Numbered from the stretch's first letter, positions 11,778 to 24,410 are shown. The stretch is 64,000 nucleotides of DNA from Salticus scenicus (GCA_963930645.1 CAWVNO010000515.1:372001-436000); one strand, 5' to 3'. Translations and numbers: made by a program. Notes: generated by a model from the letters alone, not told the origin.

Positions 11778-12589
11778 GTACTAAAATTTGAATAAATTAA
11801 TTTTATTTAGTAAAAGTGTAAGTTTTGTAATTTTGATTATGTATTCGCAATTTTTATAGGTAATTTTGGGGAATTAGAAAAATCTCTTCCCTCTTACTCA
11901 CTCTTATTATTTATTATTGCTTCAATTTATTTTATTTTATTAGGGCAGTGAAATATTTTATAGGAATTAGCGGATGTTTAATACATTCTTTCAGTCATTA
12001 AATATATCCTAATACTTTTGGTAAAGATACAGGAAATGCTCTGCTATATGTACATCTAAGAAAAGTATAAACTATTTTGCTTATAAATAAGCTTTTTTTT
12101 TTGGGGGGGGGGGGGGGGATTTACCAAATTTGATATATTTGAGTCAAAAAACAATGGAATATTGATAATATTCCATATTGACCATGATTAAAGATTTCTC
12201 CAACCAAATCTTAATAATAATAATTATAAAAGTGTATTTTCAATGAAGCGTTTTACATATCTATGAATAAAAGAAAAAAAAAATGCGCCAAAGTAGTGTT
12301 TGACAAAAAAATTTACACTAAAAATTTTTTCTGCAAAATTCTACGAAACTCCATGAATGCTTCGTTAAGTCAAACTTTTACAATTTCGAAAATTTTAATG
12401 TCAGTTCATGAGCTAATAAAACTGTACGTATGATACACATGCAATTCTTAATTTAAAGATACATGAACACAAAGAAAAAACAAGAACGAAAAATAATGCA
12501 CTTCGTATATAGATCATTAACACTTTTCAACTGTACGTATCCATTGTATCGTTTAACCCTCAATGTACTTTGCCTACGTGATCCCACAA
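11778..12589. other. AT-rich stretch, nothing recognised
   Basis: Contains a T/G homopolymer pair near 12090-12118 (poly-T then about 16 G). No gene seen. Confidence 0.45.
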
Positions 12590-12796
12590 TGTTCAGACAG
12601 AATGAGAGAAAGACAGACAGATAAATTAATTAAACTCATAATCAATCTTAAACATTCTTGGGGAGTGTTAAAAACGCTTAACATAAGCGGAAATGGAGTT
12701 CCAGCAATTTCAAACTGTAACACTTAATTTATCAGACTATTTCCATGTAGACTCAAAATCTTAACGCTAAACATACCATATTCTGTAGAAAAGATT

Positions 12797-12835
<39 letters not shown>

Positions 12836-13630
12836 CATATGAATAATGTATGTCAATTTCATTAAGATTTGTGAAGTACAAAGTTATTTAAGAAGGATTT
12901 ATAAAAATGCTTTTCATGCAATGCATTTTGGCATCATTTTGGGTATCCCTGTGCATAAACCTATTGTGCTATTTATACCACTTTAAATGTAAAATATGTC
13001 ATAGTGAAGTTGTATAATCATTTGTATATATCACTTTGAAGAAATTCTGAAAATGTTTACGGACGCTAGAGGCGGACAAACGGAAAGATAGACAAACGGT
13101 TAGTCCGATAGGCAGAAACACAGAAAAATAGACTAATTCAAATCATAATTATTTTTAGACGCTATTAGAATGTGTTAAAAACGCTTAATATAAACGAAAA
13201 TGCAACTGCCATGCATTTCCGATTATAGCCCTTAATATATCTGAATATTTTTGTGTGGCCCTGTAATTCTTAATGCTAATCATTCTATATCCTACAGAAA
13301 GCATTTTTTGTGCATATGGATAGTAAATTTGAATTTTATTAGGATTTGTGCAAAATAAAGTTATTAAAATAATGTTTATACCTGTCATAGAGTACAATGT
13401 TTTGCGATTATTTTGTGTGTCCCTGTACATAAACCAGTGGTGGTATTTATTTCATTTTCAATGGAGAAATTCCCATAGTGAACTTGAATAGCATATATCA
13501 GTTTAAAGGAATTTCATGAATATTTGCGAATATTTCATGAATATTGCGGAGTTAGAGCGCGGACAGTGGGACAAACAGACAAACCAAAATCATAGCCAAT
13601 TTACAACTTTGTAGGAAAGTGTTAAAAGAA
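12590..13630 (+). repeat. Degenerate tandem repeat, unit about 450-510 bp, roughly 2-3 copies
   Basis: Three anchor blocks recur in order. AGTGTTAAAAACGCTTA lies near 12664, TGTGTTAAAAACGCTTA near 13171, and a partial AAGTGTTAAAAG near 13617. Each is preceded by a GACAGACA/GACAAAC-type stretch and followed by a conserved AT-rich block containing TTAATGCTAA-like and GTGCATA-like words. The units are diverged. It may be the repeat core of an old Helitron-like element; no ends were identified. Confidence 0.55.
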
Positions 13631-14139
13631 GAAGAAACAAAAATCGCTAATTTTAAGTCTTTTAAAAACAAATTACTTTTCATAAAAATACATATTCAAA
13701 ATATTAAGAAGAAGTATCGATGCTAAATATTCCACAAAGAAAAAATTCAAACTATCTTAGACATTTTACTGCATCAAAAATAACAAATTCTATATAATAT
13801 AGTTTAACAGACTGATTTCTAGAGATGCATCAAAAAAGTATCATAATAAAGGTTCCAAAAGCACCTTATGAAATCTGCACCATAGCAATTGCCTGGTGTA
13901 AAGATCCTTATACAACCCCTCTCCGTCTTCCGCATACTAGAAAGTGATAGAGAAATTAATAGGTACAATAACAAGCAGTGGACAAATGATATAAAACAGA
14001 TTCCAAAAGCTTAAATCTGGTTCTACGTAGATAATAATAATAATAATAAATAATATTTAAAATTCAACAACCAGATATAAATTAGCAGTATAAAGGATTA
14101 AAACAGATAAATAAAATAATAATTACAGTAAGATAAAGG
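13631..14139. other. AT-rich stretch, nothing recognised
   Basis: Unassigned; contains a short AAT trinucleotide run near 14031-14050. Confidence 0.4.
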
Positions 14140-14364
14140 AAAAAATATTTCCTGGACGTGGAGAGCTCTTTCAATTTCAATATCGAGTGACGAATACTAA
14201 AAATATTTGGCTTGAAGAAAATCCGTAGAGCTGTTTTTTAAGAAACGCATTAAGAAACGTCAAATTCACCTATTTACACAGGAGGCCTACCAACTTTCCT
14301 GGACTTCTTTTTTTTTTTTTTTTTTTAATTGAGGCTTTATTGTGCAAAAATAATTACAAATAGA

Positions 14365-15037
14365 TTATTCAAAGTATTGACCATCACTAGCCAATACTTT
14401 TTCCCATCTTTCTGGCAGCATACGGATTCCGCGTCGGAAGAACGAATCGTGTTTAGAGGCAATCCAAGAATCGACCCATTTTTTACAATCTTCATAAGAA
14501 GTAAAGTGTTCCTCAGACAGGCCATGGCTCATCGATCGAAACAAGTGGTAATCAGATGCAGCAATGTCTGGAGAATACGGCGGGTGAGGTAGGACCTCCC
14601 ATTTGGTCGTTTCGATGTAGGTTTTGACCGGTTTTACGACGTGCGGACGAGCACGTTTCTAGGTTTCAGGTAGTATTGGACCCAATTTTTCTGCTTTTAG
14701 ATCATTCTCATGGCTTTCAGTCGTTTGCTGACTGTTGAAAAGTCAACTCTTAATGATTCAGCTAAATCTTGAAGCGTTTGGCATGGATCTTCATCGAGCA
14801 ATGACTTCAATTCTTCATCTTCGAATTTTTTCGGTTGCCCAGGTCGTTTCTTGTCTTCCAGCTCAAAATCACCACTTTTAAATCGAGCAAACCATTTCCG
14901 ACACGTTTGTTCAACTAGTGCATGCTCTCCATAAACTTACACTAAAATTCGATGACTTTCGGCAGCACTTTTCTTCATATTAAAGTAATGAAGTAGAACT
15001 CCCGCAAAAACACTTTATCCGGCACAAAGTTAGACAT
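14365..15037 (-). pseudogene. Mariner transposase, internally deleted
   Basis: Minus-strand sequence reads as the N-terminal helix-turn-helix half of a mariner transposase (QTLQDLAESLRVDFSTVSKR, then WVQYYLKPR). It jumps to the C-terminal part (ARPHVVKPVKTYIETTKWEV, then HPPYSPDIAASDYHLF). The stretch that should carry the first two catalytic aspartates is missing, while the final motif PDIAASDY, holding the third Asp of the DD34D triad, remains. An in-frame stop after the DNA-binding half and at least one frameshift also break it. It ends with a stop codon and an AATAAA-like signal downstream. It cannot be active. It sits inside an H1 element. Confidence 0.85.
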
Positions 15038-15379
15038 ATTCGATGAAGTAAAAAATTGTGTTATTTACCCTTCAACCAAATGACATATACTAATAACGAT
15101 GCTCAATGATAGTAGGTTTACGGGGAATACTAGTCACACCATCTATTGGAAAATGCCACTTGTCACGCAATCTATTAGAAAACGCTACGAATTAATTCAA
15201 ACACCCAATACATTTCAAATTTCTGTTTTCCAATTTTCACTAAAAGTTGGAAAAATCATTTGTACACTGGTACGGTCTTAATTCTGAAGTTTTCTAACTT
15301 TATTTGTTTTGGAGACATAATAGAAAATTTTCCACACTCATACTCGCAGACCAAAACCATTTTTTTTTTTTAAACTCGA

Positions 15380-16057
15380 CCCACATAGCAATTTCAATTT
15401 GCAGCAAAATTGCTGCAATCTTGCTTTGTAAGCCAACAAACTTGCAGCAAGTTCAGCGTGACAAGCTGTAAGTTCATAACAAGATTGAAGCAAGTTAACG
15501 CAAACTCCGAAGTCACCATACGCCAAATTTGCAGCATACTTGTCATGCAAGTTGCACTCTTACTGTATCAAATTTTCTGCAAGTTCGTTGCAAACTAGTA
15601 GAAAAGTTAGGTTTGTCGTATTAAGAGTACTGCAAATTCATTGCAATAGGCAAGCTTGTCATGTCACACCAACTGTTAATGCATTGCAAACTCAGATTCT
15701 TATCACGTCACATTATCTGCAAATACACATAGAAACATATAAATATAGCTTGTATTTCGCATAAGACTTGGAGCCTCGCGGATAACGTCACGCTTCTTCC
15801 ACCAGTAAACAACACGAGCAAGAAAACATTGCGAAACCGCTTCAGTATCAATCTTTGGTTCAGTTTCAAATACTAACATAGCAATTTTAGTTTGCAACAG
15901 AAATGGTGTGAAAGAAAAAAATTAATTAAAACGAGAGATAGATTTATGTTGTGTCTACTTTGCGGCAATTTCACGGCAAATTTATAGCATCAAATTTGTC
16001 ATGGCAAGATAATATCAAGAAAAATCAAACTTGCTGCAAATGTGCTTGTTATCTGGG
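15380..16057. mobile_element. 678 bp TIR element rich in TTGCAGCAA-type words
   Basis: Starts CCCACATAGCAATTTCAATT and continues into TTGCAGCAA; the right end is the inverse of CCCAGATAACAAGCACATTT followed by the same TTGCAGCAA. The interior repeats GCAGCAAG, TTGCTGCAA and CTTGTCATG-like words in both orientations, giving many overlapping short inverted repeats. It splits an H1 element cleanly. Target duplication is at most 2 bp (GA) and uncertain. No transposase; the superfamily is not assigned. Confidence 0.55.
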
Positions 16058-16158
16058 GAAGTACCTTAAAAGATGTAAATTAAGTGAAAATTCAAAATTG
16101 TAACTTACGACTGAATACAATACTTCCATTACCTACGGTAGTCGGGTAATAAAAGTAA

Positions 16159-17082
16159 AAGTTTATTTATTTATTTACTTTTTCAATTTGGATGTGTAAA
16201 ACACTATTTATTATACAACGGTAGTTGCTAAAAAGAAAAAATTACTTAATTGAGGTATTTATCAAGATTTTTCAATATATGAATATCTTTAATGTGCCCA
16301 TGAGAGACAATACATTCGACATTTTGATGTATTATTAGTACTATATACTTTACAATGCATATAGTTTATTATGATCGCTTTATAAAAAGTGAAAGTAAAT
16401 TTCTTCTGAATTTTATATCAAAGATTTCTTAGGAATGAAGCATTTTTATTATAAATAGATGAAATATACAGGGTACAAAGTGTTACAATTGACAGCCTCT
16501 GCTTTATCAACAATTTGTCAAAAAAGACATACTTTCAATTGCAAAAATGGATTAAATGAGGTAACGGTGTCATGTTGGAGAATGAACTACAAAATCATTT
16601 TTATAAAAATTACGAAATTTAAATTTTTATTTATAGCCCATAGTTATATTCAGTAAAACGTGAAAAAAAAAAATTGTTAATAAAACTAACCGAGTTATTT
16701 CATCTTAAAATGTGTACTATTTTTTTTTTTTTTTTTTCTTTTTTTTTTTGGGGGGGGGGGGGGAAGTACACTAAGCAAACAATGGAATATTCAAATGAAA
16801 CAGAAAAATTAATGAATAAAAAATATTTTTCAACTGATTCCTTATTGGAACCAAAAAATATTTGTATAAATCGCCGCAATAATTACTTATCAAAGAAGAA
16901 AAAATACCTTCCTTTAGAAACCAAAAATTATGCATTTTGGCAGTAGAAAACCTCTGCTCTGCTCATTTTAAAATGAACTTGTGCAGCAAAGTATTAGGTT
17001 TGAGAAACTATACCTGATTTTACAACTAAATAAATGAATTTTTCAAGAGGAATAAAATATATACAAATAATAATAATAATAA
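16159..17082. other. AT-rich stretch with homopolymers
   Basis: A long poly-T/poly-G tract lies near 16722-16763. Short open frames that cross it are artefacts of the homopolymers. Nothing else recognised. Confidence 0.45.
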
Positions 17083-18350
17083 TCTGCTGTGTAACAATCA
17101 CACGACTTCCATTACTCACTACTAACACTGTTAAAAATGGTTTCTTAAAAATGAACTAGATTGTCCTAAAATAGCTCCGAAACAATATATACTTAAATTT
17201 GAGAAATCATGTACTCATTTTTGAGTATATTGACATGCTCAAAAAGAGGGTTGACCAATAAAAATCCAAATATTCCCATGTTTCACATGTCAATATACTC
17301 AAACATGAGTGCATAGGTTTTCAAATTTAAGTATATATTGTTTCGGAGCTATTTTGAGACAATTTAGCTCATTTTTAAGGAACTATTTTTAACAATGTAT
17401 ACATTTTATATACTATTTTTACAAATAGGTGGTCAGAAAACATAAAATTGACTTAACAAATCAGACACCTAACAATTTTCCTGCAAGAGCAAATTGATAC
17501 ATACATCGTGAAGACGTATAAAAGAGAGTTTATATAGCGAGTTTTAAAAGAATCGTTAAAGCCATTTTTTTCAAACACCCATTTACAAGATCTATAACTG
17601 ACCTACCTAATTATGACATCTGCAAATGTTACTCTAGTAATCAAGTAATACATGCTTAAAAATATGTAAAAAAGGGCATTTATGTAGCAAATTTGAAGAG
17701 AATCGTTAGAGCAGTTTTTGAGATACAGACTCTCGGTCAGACTTCCGATTTTCATCAAAACTTGACAAACTCATCTGCTCACGGAAAACTAACAATTATT
17801 CAACAAAAGGATATCTAAATTGGAGTTAATAAGGCAAGTTTGAAGAAAATCCATAGGGCAACGCTCTGTGAAGGAATGCTCCTGCGCGAGCTAAGTATAC
17901 AGGACTCCTATCAATTTTCTTGGATTAACCAATTAATACATACAAAAATACATCTAAAAAAGGAGCTTATATAGCAACTTTGAAAATCGTTAGAGAATTT
18001 TTTGAGATACGGCCTTACTGTCGCACTTCCGGTTTTTAATGTCTCTCTTCCAGTTTTCTGATTTTCACGAAAATTTGGCAAATTCATCTGGTGCACCAGA
18101 ACTGTCTTAATTCTGAAGTTTCATCATTTTGTCTCTAGTATTAGTTCAGGAGAAATTACAGAGGATTAGGAGCATATATATTAGGAGCACAGTCAAAAGA
18201 TTACCCACATACACTGACTAATTGCCAGAAAACCACTTTTTTGGACTCAGAGGAAACTTAAAACATGCAAATCAGGAGAAAACTAGTTGACGAAATTTTT
18301 GACCGAATACAACACCTCCATAACATGGGGTAGTCGGGTATTTGAAGTAA
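17083..18350 (+). mobile_element. H1-family element, full length, carrying a nested MITE
   Basis: Starts TCTGCTGTGTAACAATCACA then CGACTTCCATTACTCACTA, the same 5' plan as 1911-2855. The interior matches H1 in order: CAATTTTCCTGCAAGAG, ATCGTTAGAGC, TGAGATACAGAC, CATCTGCTCAC, then CACTGACTAATTGCCAGAAA. It ends with a decayed hairpin, CACCTCCATAAC ... GGTAGTCGGGTATTTGAAGTAA (split at 18316-18350). A palindromic MITE is inserted 43 bp after its start. Confidence 0.65.
17126..17398. mobile_element. Palindromic MITE, about 270 bp
   Basis: Left end CACTGTTAAAAATGGTTTCT and right end inverse of CATTGTTAAAAATAGTTCCT. The arms stay paired through TAGCTCCGAAACAATATATA and CTTAAATTTGA, so most of the element is a single hairpin with a loop near 17225-17270. 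TA occurs near both ends and may be the target duplication. No coding capacity. Confidence 0.65.
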
Positions 18351-19266
18351 AAGAAAAAAAAATACCGACTATTTTCCCACAGATAACTTTTTAAAGATAC
18401 ACCAATAAAAACTGTATATTCTTACAATTAAGTTAAACTAAATATTGTCTTTAATTCTGCAATCCTCGAATCTGAAATCTCTTTGATATTTCAATATTTT
18501 TTAAAAATAAATTTCGAAAATATTTATTTATTTTTTCTATTGAATGTGCTGTAAAATAAAGTCTTTTGGTCACATTATCCAAACTCAAGTTCAGAGAATA
18601 AAAATCCATATGTGTAATATATAGAAATAAAATTTAATATATTTCCATCATAACTTTTTTGTTAATCTTGTAGGAAAGTGTGAAAATCAGAAATACAGAA
18701 AACTGAGTTTAAAGATTTGTTTTTTAAAGGCTTCCTTAGCTTTTACATTTTTAATTGTCGTGGACGCAATTTTCACTCGATTTTGATGTGGTTTGTTTTA
18801 AAATATTTCTTACATTCCAAATTATACAAATATTTTCGAAATTTTTGTTTTATTTATTATCTTTGTTTTATTTATTTATTTATGTATATACATATTTATA
18901 TAAATATTTATTTTAAAGGTGAAAAGTTCCTTTTTACCCTTAAAATATTTCTGCTATTGGAAATATGTATATCCTTCTGAGGGACGATTAGTAAAAAACG
19001 CCACCTAATGATAATACTTTGCCCCCAGATCAGATAGATGTCAATTTTGTATCAGATAGATATAGACATACACATTATATAAGGAGTTACAGATATACAG
19101 ATATACCCTCTAATTTTTTTACATTTGACCGTAAACACTTTTTAGCAAAATATTAGCTCTCTGGGATAATATTAACACTTTCCGAATTGACGGGGAAATC
19201 CTAATAAGGGACACTTTAATGCCTAATATACAGTTATAATTAAAGTTACGATTTCAAAAGACGATA
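18351..19266. other. AT-rich stretch, nothing recognised
   Basis: Unassigned. The open frame at 18717-18980 is low-complexity Phe/Tyr/Ile-rich translation of AT-rich DNA and not a credible gene. Confidence 0.45.
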
Positions 19267-19706
19267 ATTTTAAAACTACCTATCAGAGCGATTTGATATT
19301 TTACCAGAGCAATTGTGAGGCAATGAAATTTTGTTTTGGGGAGGAAAAAAGTAGTTCCAACATGTTCCTATAGATGGGGCTGTCAGGGTAATGTCAGAGG
19401 AAACGCCTAAATGGACACATTAAACACAGAAAAGTTAGCGACACAATGGAATAGCAGGAAACAATAGACTTCAAGGATTTACATTTTTTTTTTTTTTTTT
19501 TTTAAGCAAAAAGACGAGAATACGTGTTTACAGCGGAAACAGTCACAGGGAAGAGAAAAAGAGGAGCTTCGTGAAATAAATACTTTACGCATAATTAGCG
19601 GCACAATTTGGAACTTTTTTTTTTTTTTTCTTTTGCCAAACAAAATTTCATTGCCTCACGATTGCTCTGGTAAAATATCGAATCGCTCTGATGGGTAGTT
19701 TTAAAA
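19267..19706. mobile_element. Foldback element, about 440 bp
   Basis: The left arm (about 19267-19345) carries AAAACTACCTATCAGAGCGA, TTTACCAGAGCAATTGTGAG and CAATGAAATTTTG. The right arm (about 19637-19706) is its inverse, with a few mismatches. The ~290 bp loop contains two poly-T runs. No target duplication was resolved. Confidence 0.6.
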
Positions 19707-19933
19707 CACGGGTTCTGGTTAAATTTATGCACTGGCATCTGGAAAATAATTAATTAAAAATAAATAAAATTTATTTATATTTGAGCATGCCATTTTGAAA
19801 ATTAATTTTAGCACATCAGTTGAATTCGATAACATTTATTTTGTTCCTAAGACGAGCGAGAAGTTTATTTCTTTCGAACAAAATAAACTAAATGTAAACT
19901 TTTTTTTTTCACTTTCTTTTATTTATATATATC

Positions 19934-19966
19934 ATAGAAAAAGTATTGCTTTTGGGTTAAATTTTC

Positions 19967-19999
<33 letters not shown>

Positions 20000-20450
20000 T
20001 TATATTTATACGTTTTGAGCTCCCCTGAATCCGAAAATGTGATTTTTACCAGTTAGTCTCTCTTTGTGTATGTGTTATCAACATATCTCAAGAACAAACA
20101 GTATCAGGATATTTTCTAAATTTACATCATATGGAGATGCTGCACTGAACTTTTCGTTGAGATCAAGCCAATGGCTCGTGCACAGGGACATCCAAGAAAA
20201 TTCTAATATATTACGGCTATGAACGAAATTTTTGGTAGGTACAGTTTAACATCTACAAGCTGCACTAAACAAAATAAAACGAACATGTGTTTTTTATATC
20301 ATAAAAACATCTTTCGTGTAGAATATGGTAGTAAAACCATCCATCATTCGTTTACAGGGCTATCCAAAAGAGCTAGAATATAGTGGGATTATACTTCGAA
20401 ATTGCTGGAAGTGCATTTCAAGTTGTGCTGAGCGTTATTAATATAGAACT
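19934..20450 (-). mobile_element. H2-family element, truncated copy
   Basis: In the inverse orientation this matches the 3' half of the H2 element at 26190-27407 and of its inverted copy at 56419-57389. Shared words include GGTCAAATTTTCGA-like sequence, CTGAATACGAAAAT-like sequence, ATCATATGGAGATGCT and TGGCTCGTGCACAGGGACAT. An inserted poly-T tract lies near 19971-19998. The terminal hairpin and the TCTGGTGTG end are not both preserved. Confidence 0.5.
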
Positions 20451-20477
20451 ATATTTAAGTACACAACGTTTTGTGTA

Positions 20478-21445
20478 GGGGAGAATGGGGTTGAATGGGA
20501 CAATAGCTAGATTTATATGTTTTGCAAGCACCAGAAACTTGACATTTTTTCTGATATATGGCAGCACTGAGATCATTCATCAAGCGTAGTTTCAGAATTG
20601 TGCTATCCATAGAAGGGCAAAAAAAAATTAAAGTGTCTTTTTCAGCTGGCAAAGTAAGTTTTTGCTGATTCAGTTAGGTAGTAATTAAGACATTAACTAT
20701 TTGCTTAAAGTTAATATAATCTTAAGCTCTTATATTGTGAAAAGGCATATAATCTTTTATTGTGTTTATGATATTCAAGAAGAATATTGACAATTGTTTA
20801 TTTAGCCCATTTCCTGTTTTATATGATCATGTGACGGTTGGAATGAATGGGACACTCCCCACAATGTACTAATTTAAAATTTTACACAAGAATTATATTA
20901 AAACGTAAATTAGCCATATTGATTATCAGGATTCTTAATTTTGTGGACTTAGAAAAAAAAATTGAAATTAATTGTTCTGATTTTTGTTTATAATAATTAT
21001 TATTAAAAAAATAATATGTTAGAATATTCAATGCAACTTAAATCAATAATTAAAATAAATAAATAAATAAACAAATAATAATTTGATTAAAATCACAATT
21101 TTAATCAAGTTAATTAAATAAACCCTGGTGATTATTAATGTAATACAAAATAGAATGCTGATTTTCCCGATCCGTCGGAAACAAAAATTTATCTGGATAA
21201 TTTGTACTCTATTATAATTATTTATCTCTTTCTAGTGTCTCATTTATTTATTTATTCTTAGATTAGATCTTATTAGATTAAATTATCAAAGCCTAGAGCA
21301 CTTGGAACAGTGCGAACCAAAGGACTTTTGCTTTTTGAAGTTAATTTGAGTCAATACATCAGTTAATTTCAGTAAATTCATAGTGTGTAGTAAAATCACA
21401 TAAACCAATTTAACTTTCAAATTTATTTACTTTACATTTTTTTTT

Positions 21446-21476
<31 letters not shown>

Positions 21477-21741
21477 GTTAATTCCAGTCCTGTCCCATTC
21501 ATCCCCAATCATGTCCCATTCATCCCCATAGGTGGGGATGAATGAGACAATGCACATGCATGTAAAAAAAAAAAAAAATTATTATTAATTGAAAATGATA
21601 ACTTTTTATTAAAGTTAGTATGGTTATATGTAACTGATTACTGTAGTGTACGTATGAGCCATGTTACAAAATTCTGAATTACATATGGCCAACGTTATCA
21701 ATAAAAACATGAAAAATGTATCATTCATCCCCACTCTCCCC
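20478..21741. mobile_element. 1.26 kb TIR element with TA target duplication
   Basis: Left end GGGGAGAATGGGGTTGAATG, right end inverse of GGGGAGAGTGGGGATGAATG, flanked by TA (20476-20477 and 21742-21743). The word GAATGGGACA or its inverse recurs inside near 20490, 20843, 21488 and 21511. The interior is AT-rich with a long poly-T near 21439-21477 and no transposase that I can read. The TA duplication favours a Tc1/mariner-type enzyme; this is inference. Confidence 0.65.
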
Positions 21742-21743
21742 TA

Positions 21744-22474
21744 CATAATTAATAGAAGACATACAGTGTTATCAATAATTAAACGAACATATCTTATTTT
21801 CTTTTCTTTTCTTTTTTTCTTTTTCTTTTTTTTTATGTAATTTATTTCAGTGCTTTACTATATTTTACCTTGTCCGAGAAAATTGCTCAGGTACAAAAAT
21901 TAATTCGTCCTACTCCTACGGTAAATAAAGTATTTTTTAAGATAATTTTTTTGCGCTTCAAATTTCGTATTTTAAAGTTCATATGGTGTTGTGCTTGAAA
22001 AGTTTGATCAAGCTTGATAAATTTGAAAGAGTGGTGCACCTGAAAGTTATCTTAATAATTTGAAATAAACATTTAAATTTAATATCAGTCTTAAATTATA
22101 TATAAATTTAGGTATTATATTGAAATTGGGAGTTGAGGGTGATAAAAGAAAATCGTGTAAGTGCCATATAGGTTACTTTTCTTTGGCATCGCAGTTAAAA
22201 TAAATTATTTATATCTGATTACAAAAGAAAAAACCTCCTTAATACGCTCTATATTTTTTATCCAAAATTTAATTTCGTTAAAGACCGAAATTTTACTATT
22301 TTTCGTGTGTAATTTATCCTTTTTTAAATTAGATTTTTTGAACAATTAAAATATTGGTAGGATTTTTTTTTTCTTTTATGTATAATGTATTACAATATAG
22401 TACAAGTTTTGCAGATTGTTTGTAAAAAAAAAAAAAATAATAATAATAATAAATTAATAAATAAAAAAGATAAT
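21744..22474. other. AT-rich stretch, nothing recognised
   Basis: CT-rich then AT-rich sequence with poly-T/A runs; short open frames are low-complexity. No gene called. Confidence 0.45.
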
Positions 22475-23135
22475 ATGTTGTCTCAAAAATATAAAAACAT
22501 TTCGAGTATTTGGCATTTAAATTCAAATTTTTGATCCCTTGCTTTGAATGAAAATCCTATCTTGAAAATCCTATCAAGCATGCTCAAAACTAGAGTTTGT
22601 AGACTATGAGACTTTAAAAAGTACCAACACTGCTCTATTTTTTAATCCAGTTTCTGATTAATCGAAAATTGAAGAACAAGGGCATACACCCCTCGTGCAA
22701 GTACTCCTTAAAAGTTTTCAATTGCATTTGGGGCTGGACTGCAGGCTAGCTAGTCTATAACAGTAATTTCATTCTGCATAAACCAAGCTTTTAATAAATA
22801 GGAGGTGTAAATTGACGCATCGCCCTGTTGGAATTTCCAATTTAACCCCTAAGATATTTTCTATCTGAAAGAAGATTGCTTTTGAGACATTTTAATAATC
22901 TGAGCACGAGAGGTGTATGCCCATGGTCTTCAGTTTTCGATTATTCAGAAGTTAAAGTAATATAAAATAGTAAAGTAAAATAGAACAGAGTTGGTACTTT
23001 TTAGAGTCAAACATTCTCCAAACTCCAGTTCTAAGCATTCTTGATGGGATTTTCAAGACAATTCAATGAAATGGATCCAAAACTTGAATTTTAATACTAA
23101 AAATTTGAACAGTCTTTATATTTTTGAGACAGCAT
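22475..23135. repeat. Large imperfect inverted repeat, about 660 bp
   Basis: The left arm has GTCTCAAAAATATAAA, CTTGAAAATCCTATCAAGCA, AGTACCAACACTGCTCTATT and GGGCATACACCCCTCGTGC. The right arm (about 22905-23135) carries the inverse of each block in mirrored order. The loop is about 200 bp. A further TATTTATGAGACGCACTGTA at 23280-23300 resembles another outward end. It may be a foldback transposon; ends and target duplication are unclear. Confidence 0.55.
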
Positions 23136-24408
23136 ATTTGGATTTTTATTTTACAAAAATTCTATAAAACCTATATTTCTTCATTGCAATACACTTGTAT
23201 TCTGATTGTATATGCTTATAATTTTTCCGTGATTATTGCTTTATTTTTTGAATGGTTATTCAAACAATCACCTGTCTTTATATTTATGAGACGCACTGTA
23301 AATGAAAAAAACAAAAAATTTTTTGCCCCCAAATTCAACTTTTAAAGTTGTGGATAAATCGCTTTTATCAGAAATGTGTTAAACAGTTTCAAAATCAGGC
23401 ATCCGTGATATACTATTATGAAAATTTTATCATGTTATGGGTTTATAGTTATAGTTTTAACTCGTGGTGAGTAAAATTGACGAATTATTAGTATTATTAT
23501 TATTATATACAGGTACTAAGACAAATCTGTATTATTATTTAAAAGAAGAAAATAAAATTCTGAATAGTTCATGAGTTTTGAAACATTTTCCCGCATTATG
23601 GAATATATTTATTATAAAGGTGAGAATTTTAGAGAATGATATTAAATAAATATTATTTTTAAAAATGCAATACTAAAATATTAGTATAATAGGAAATGCA
23701 AATCATGCATCATGCATAGATAATGAAAGACCTTTCTACATTTAGTATAGATGAGGTGTGGATGAGAAAACTAAGGACATAAATTTCAATTTCATTTTAT
23801 GTGTGTTAAAATTGAGGTATAGTATATCAACAACTGAAATTTTTGAATAAATTACCAAAATGTATAACGCATACGCTTTATTATTATTATTATTATTATT
23901 TTATCTATATATTGCCCACTCCTTCTTTTAATTTTCTGCACATTGGCTTCTGAGTTTAACAAATTTGTGTAAAATGCATTATAGCCTAACTAGTTCTTCA
24001 TATCCTCATGCGTAATAAAAGCTATCAACGACACAAATTAAGAATATTTTAGATAAATCAGAAACGTTTGGTTTTGTTATTCTCTAAGGTATACATTTAC
24101 GTTAAAGAAAAGAAACAATCTTTAAATAGGCATGCTTGACATTATAAATTTGTAAATTACTGCGTCAGAGTGACGAAAATTTGCTTGCGTAATACATACG
24201 CATTGAAATGAAACGAATTTAAGAGTATTACAATTCTTTCGAAAAACCCGACACGCAAAATGACTTTCGACCAGCAACCCGACCTGCGACCCACAACAAA
24301 GTAATGTTAAATTTATGATATGAAATACTGAATTATTCGAAATACAATTATGTTATTGAGCCTAATTTGCAGAGGATTAAATATTACATAAAAAAAACTA
24401 CAAGTTTA
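23136..24408. other. AT-rich stretch, nothing recognised
   Basis: Contains an ATT trinucleotide run near 23880-23900 and a short GC-richer patch near 24245-24300. No coding or structural evidence. Confidence 0.45.
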
Positions 24409-24410
24409 TA

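Larger units (their letters stand above)
14140..16158 (+). mobile_element. H1-family element interrupted by two other transposons
   Basis: Left part (14140-14305), middle part (about 15120-15379) and right part (16058-16158) match successive segments of the H1 elements at 1911-2855 and 17083-18350. Shared blocks include GGCCTACCAACTTTCCTGGA, CAATTTTCACTAAAAGTTGG and the terminal CTTCCATTACCTACGGTAGTCGGGTAAT-type hairpin, split here for length: CTTCCATTACC, TACGGTAG, TCGGGTAAT. The gaps are filled by a mariner remnant and by a TIR element, so both inserted later than H1. The 5' terminus is not clear. Confidence 0.55.
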
